A stretch of 64,000 nt of DNA. Source: CBDCIS01 sp965217565. Its GTDB lineage: Bacteria > Chloroflexota > Dehalococcoidia > Lucifugimonadales > CATOSD01. The notes under the pieces were generated by a model. It made no database searches. It had not been told where the DNA came from and worked only from the letters and a program-made list of their open reading frames with translations. Where the stretch lies: contig CBDCIS010000012.1 in NCBI GenBank assembly GCA_965217565.1, positions 171,782 to 235,781 of the forward strand, read 5' to 3'. This document shows, one piece after another, positions 62,501 to 64,000 of the stretch (its first letter is position 1; each line of letters opens with the position of its first letter). Made by a program: the position numbers and the translations under genes.

Positions 62501-64000
62501 ACGAGATACCAGATCGACGTGGAGGGGGCGGATACCGGCCGCGGCACTCTGCCGAACCCGGCCGCAGCTCTCTTCGATACATCCAGCACTAACCTTGGTG
62601 CGAACAACGACGGGGGCGTGGGCGAGAACGCCCGGCTGATTTACACGCCCACAACGAGCGGCACCTACTACGTGCAGGCATCCAATGTCTCCGCTGTGGA
62701 CGAGGGCACCTACACGCTGTCGGTGATCGTGCTGGGCGCGAACGGGAACTCGGAGGCGGACACGGACTTTCCCAACAACAACACGACCACCGGCCGGGTC
62801 GAGGTCGGGGCCTCGGTCACGGCGAACGTCGAATCCGCGGCTGACTACGACTGGTTCGCGGTCGATCTGGAGGCGGGCAAGAGATACCAGTTCGACCTGG
62901 AGGGTGCGCCTAACGGTCGCGGCACCCAACCAGACCCGTCCTTAGGGCTCTACGACGAGTCTGGAACCCCTATTATTGGCAATGACGACCTCACCCCCAC
63001 GAACGTGAACAGCCAGATTCTCCACACAGCGATCGCAACCGGCGCCCACTACCTGGAGGCACGTGGAGCGAGGGTTGACCACACGGGCACCTACACGCTG
63101 TCGGTGCGCGACATCACGCCGGCTGACGACTCAGATACCGAGGAAGACGACCTGGCCGCCGACACCAGTACCACCGGAAGGGTGCAGGTGGACGGGGCCG
63201 CGGTGAGAAGCATCATCCGCGCGCCGGTCTTCGTGGAAAGGACAGGCGACGACGACGTAGATGGTTGGGACTTCGACACCGACTGGTTTGCGGTGGAGCT
63301 GGAGGCGGGCCGGACCTACCGGATCGACATGAAGGGCGCGATCCACGCCGACGACGACGATCTCACCCTGCGCCTCCCGCAGATCAACGCGATCTACAAG
63401 TACGGGGACTTCCTTGTCAACACGTTTGACAGCGACGAATCAGACTCCCATTACCTGTTCCGGGTGACGTTTCACGCCCATGACGATGGCACCTATTACA
63501 TCGCGGCGAGCGGCGAGTCGCACGAGTGGGGCAGCTACGAGCTGCGGGTCAAAGACATCACGGAGGATTACGACGAGCACACGGGGGCCGCCCCGCCGCG
63601 GCCCAAAAACTTGCGTGCGGTCGAGGAGAAGGGCGGGGTCAGGCTGACCTGGCAGCCCCCCGACGGCGCCGCGGTCACCTGCTACCGCATTGAGCGTCGC
63701 CGCGCTGGCGGGCAGGACAGCGGTCCCCAGCGTTCCCATGGGCAGCCCAGGGACCACCACACCCTGGTGGAGGACACCGGCAACACCGAAACGGGCTATA
63801 TCGATGAGAGCGCGGAACAGGGCGTCGAGTACGAGTACCGGGTGACCGCCCGCAACGAGTCCGGCCCGGGCGAGGAATCGGACTGGGTGAGGGCCGGGCC
63901 GGCGTCGGCATCAAACAACCCGGCCACCGGCGCGCCGACCATCAGCGGAACGACCCAGGTGGGCGAGACGCTGACGGCTGACATCAGCGGCATCGCCGAC
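56588..64000 (+). CDS. Giant secreted multidomain protein (FN3, PPC, cadherin-like, Calx-beta), 3' end outside window
   Basis: The frame from ATG 56588 (AAGGAGG four bases upstream) stays open for 2471 codons to the window end. A signal peptide (RRRFPILLAVIAALAMAMLF to VQAQ) leads to FN3 (WDDPGDDTITGYVILRR), two pre-peptidase C-terminal (PPC) domains (DWFRVDLEAGTRYQIDFEGE), a choice-of-anchor-like domain (VLVSNIGQAHDFGTS), a cadherin-like beta sandwich (LSALSLGTGVTLSPTFDADT), SwmB-like units (YGAGERIEVSVTFSEAVDAT), a cadherin repeat, FN3, Calx-beta (VSIANGSGTEGQYISLPLTL), a second anchor domain, repeats of these, three more PPC units and FN3 again. No enzymatic domain is seen. Likely cell-surface or extracellular adhesion. 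Confidence 0.88.
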   Translation, partial: MLTRTDRRRFPILLAVIAALAMAMLFSPVQAQEGSVPDQPMGLEATATHDSVTLTWDDPGDDTITGYVILRRIPAVDPQGQFSELVSDTGTDATTYTDDTVSAETRYTYRIKAINGAGTSERSRWSHVDVPAAPEAVEGDDPDEQDGEGDGGGAPGGPGKRANVSEPSDGDCPGDVSTTCEVDVGGSVTGNISSRTDFDWFRVDLEAGTRYQIDFEGEDTGRGTLPDPALELRDTDGSREADNESSGVGDNAREIYTPTATGTYYVRAGEVDGETGTYTVSVIVLGANGNSEADTDFPETTSTTGRVEVGASATGNISTATDADWFKVVLEAGKTYQIDLEGMDTGRGTLPDPWLALIADADGNVIPSTGNADGGVGKNARTILTPTTAGAYYVVARTNLLASTVTGTYTLSVSEVETDDDSEGSTVLVSNIGQAHDFGTSMDDTVYLGQGFTVATGGGNYTLTSIEIPIVDYDIAAADINSLSVSVWSTDSSGFPSASLHSLTNPSSIAADTTATFNAQAGATLEAGKTYAVIVYYDKTLTSNYPRLSLIESLTESGVTGWTIANERLFRFGSTGIWSTLSDEVVRMRVNGTAAGGETPSVSTDATLSALSLGTGVTLSPTFDADTYAYTASVANSVDEVTVTPTTTDSDATFEYLDSSDAELDDEDTNAAGHQVELDVGDTVFKVKVTAEDGTTTQNYTVTVTRAACALNEGDIWCGVVTVGDITNDRHGFLGTTGGLSDETFSLMFETGTTNNYTILAIQVASELLYFVTDSGLTDTEVESLALHVDGESDPFVWSDSTAVIPRSYRWPARTGLDWSSETTVTLRLREFPRPRVTNVAVTSTPVLETDTYGAGERIEVSVTFSEAVDATSDTDFVLSVGGARRAPLVSGSGTATLVFGYAVVSSDEDTNGIWIGDETRTLVGSRNGEAQNGTITSVATGAAAVIAHTALGTDSDHKVDGSRTTDNVAPSFTTSATLSIPENTDRLTVVAEDSDTDDEITGYAITGGADNSHFSSVSSSGELQFVNNPSFENPQDSGADNTYEVTVQATSGTGTREMTATRTFTVTVTDVAEQSAKPDKPTLAAVSGSTTSLTATWTKPDLNGGPDITGYDLQYKESTESSWEDFAHTDTAVTTTITGLTADTSYQARVLAKNGETDSDWSDASDAVSTNAAAVLPTVSIANGSGTEGQYISLPLTLSAAASENVTATCTASIESGDTAASTDFTGRSSTVTIFTGATSASCSFRSVQDTTVEEDETFTVTLTGVSSNAQIGTPSTAKGTIENDDEAAMTPVTPDVLVSNYPDGSGTNYSLNFHSTVGANQRHYFAQTFTAGAGFTLTAVDIPFTSVPDNSRVTVSLHARNGSKPGTYLGDLDLSGALAVGDNTFAAPAGTALASGTYFVRVRWRDGDTNSLSMTNGVDDEMSAESGWSIEDRAQYSASGSSWSNWNTPFAMRVRGTIDGVPRVATRGVRIESDPDAHDSYGVGEEIEVAVGFTDDVAVDTTSGTPRVALTVGSNTRYADYSASDSDDDELAFVYTVTADDHDQDGVSIDDDALELNGGAIHKDGDTSTNAVLDHADLGRDSDHRVNRDPIIVSDGVSVISSPVAATDTYGLGEVIEIEVEFSAAVDATTDTDFVLSVGGAKRAPLLRGSGTATLVFGYTVVASDDDDSGIWIGEQDRTLVGNRNGEPQNGEITSAVTDRAADLDHDSPGVLSGHKVDGSRTTDNVAPSFTSLTTFDAAENQTAAGTVVAADSDSDDSVTGYAITGGADMALFEIGATSGELTFKSAPNFEDPQDSGTDNGYEVTVQATSGTGTREMTADQTITVTVTDVDTEAPGKPGAPTVSAASATSLSVNWSVPTNAGPAITDYDVQYRAGTSGAWSDGGHVGTATTATLTGLSEDTSYQVQVRATNDEGTGDWSDSGSGTTDAAPSDDCPNDTTTTCEVDVGGSATGTSGTLDRDWFRVVLEAGTRYQIDVEGADTGRGTLPNPAAALFDTSSTNLGANNDGGVGENARLIYTPTTSGTYYVQASNVSAVDEGTYTLSVIVLGANGNSEADTDFPNNNTTTGRVEVGASVTANVESAADYDWFAVDLEAGKRYQFDLEGAPNGRGTQPDPSLGLYDESGTPIIGNDDLTPTNVNSQILHTAIATGAHYLEARGARVDHTGTYTLSVRDITPADDSDTEEDDLAADTSTTGRVQVDGAAVRSIIRAPVFVERTGDDDVDGWDFDTDWFAVELEAGRTYRIDMKGAIHADDDDLTLRLPQINAIYKYGDFLVNTFDSDESDSHYLFRVTFHAHDDGTYYIAASGESHEWGSYELRVKDITEDYDEHTGAAPPRPKNLRAVEEKGGVRLTWQPPDGAAVTCYRIERRRAGGQDSGPQRSHGQPRDHHTLVEDTGNTETGYIDESAEQGVEYEYRVTARNESGPGEESDWVRAGPASASNNPATGAPTISGTTQVGETLTADISGIAD

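Noticed and set aside
57299..62929. Long open frames antisense to the giant secreted protein
   Set aside because: Their composition is the mirror of the GC-rich, Asp/Thr/Gly-rich coding strand; none shows family motifs, and the + strand frame is continuous with a signal peptide and recognisable domains.
1..64000. CRISPR arrays, rRNA and tRNA genes
   Set aside because: I looked for regularly spaced repeats and conserved RNA sequence on both strands and saw none; short RNA genes could be missed by eye.

Overview
The window is 64 kb of GC-rich bacterial chromosome. The gene set and order (rplI-dnaB-dnaD-dnaC-like, rph, hemW, ychF, holA, dnaE, groESL, clpC, CaiB/BaiF CoA-transferase, acyl-CoA dehydrogenase, MoxR/DUF58/transglutaminase cluster, very large FN3/PPC/cadherin-like secreted protein) and the protein flavour point to an uncultivated Chloroflexota lineage, most likely Dehalococcoidia/SAR202-like. 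That placement rests on recognition, not on a search. No rRNA, tRNA or CRISPR array is visible.

Region 1-25 kb is ordinary core genome. It holds a cut-off CocE-type hydrolase, RNase PH, an MBL hydrolase, a fused M16 peptidase, an NAD-metabolism pair (PncC-like plus L-aspartate dehydrogenase), a replication cluster (ribosomal protein L9, DnaB helicase, DnaD-like protein and a tandem-duplicated DnaC/DnaI-like loader ATPase), HemW-YchF-DUF1232, HolA, an orphan OppD, a PHP phosphoesterase, ClpC and fatty-acid/CoA genes. Short GC-rich palindromic repeats of a few recurring kinds sit in the gaps, with a 148 bp MITE-like element at 7.0 kb.

Region 25-39.5 kb starts with a two-domain sulfurtransferase whose catalytic cysteine codon is TGA. 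The frame continues for 41 more sense codons with perfect rhodanese similarity, and a hairpin sits just where a bacterial SECIS should be, so this is a strong selenoprotein candidate. It leads into moxR-DUF58-transglutaminase-ogt. DUF2007 and dnaE follow on the other strand, then an AT-richer type II restriction-modification pair, then groES-groEL under a CIRCE-type operator.

Region 39.5-53.4 kb is accessory DNA. Two IS5-type copies in the same orientation bracket an amidohydrolase, an enolase-superfamily enzyme and a nitroreductase fragment (a composite-transposon layout). A third, divergent IS copy abuts the second; an ISAs1-type remnant and a frameshifted ABC-2 permease follow. From 46.54 to 53.10 kb lies an island bounded by 78 bp direct repeats (74/78 identical). 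It contains a recombinase remnant, a PLD-type nuclease split over two overlapping genes, an N6-adenine methyltransferase with a small zinc-ribbon protein behind a palindromic promoter, and a two-gene operon of an HslV/proteasome-beta-like Ntn-hydrolase plus a large protein with a HEPN-like R-x4-H motif. The restriction-like half looks like a known type of defence. The Ntn-hydrolase/HEPN pair is the best candidate here for an undescribed system.

Region 53.4-64 kb holds a histidine kinase fused to its own response regulator with an OmpR-type DNA-binding domain, a 17-base poly-C tract, and the first 2471 codons of a giant secreted multidomain protein that runs off the end of the window.
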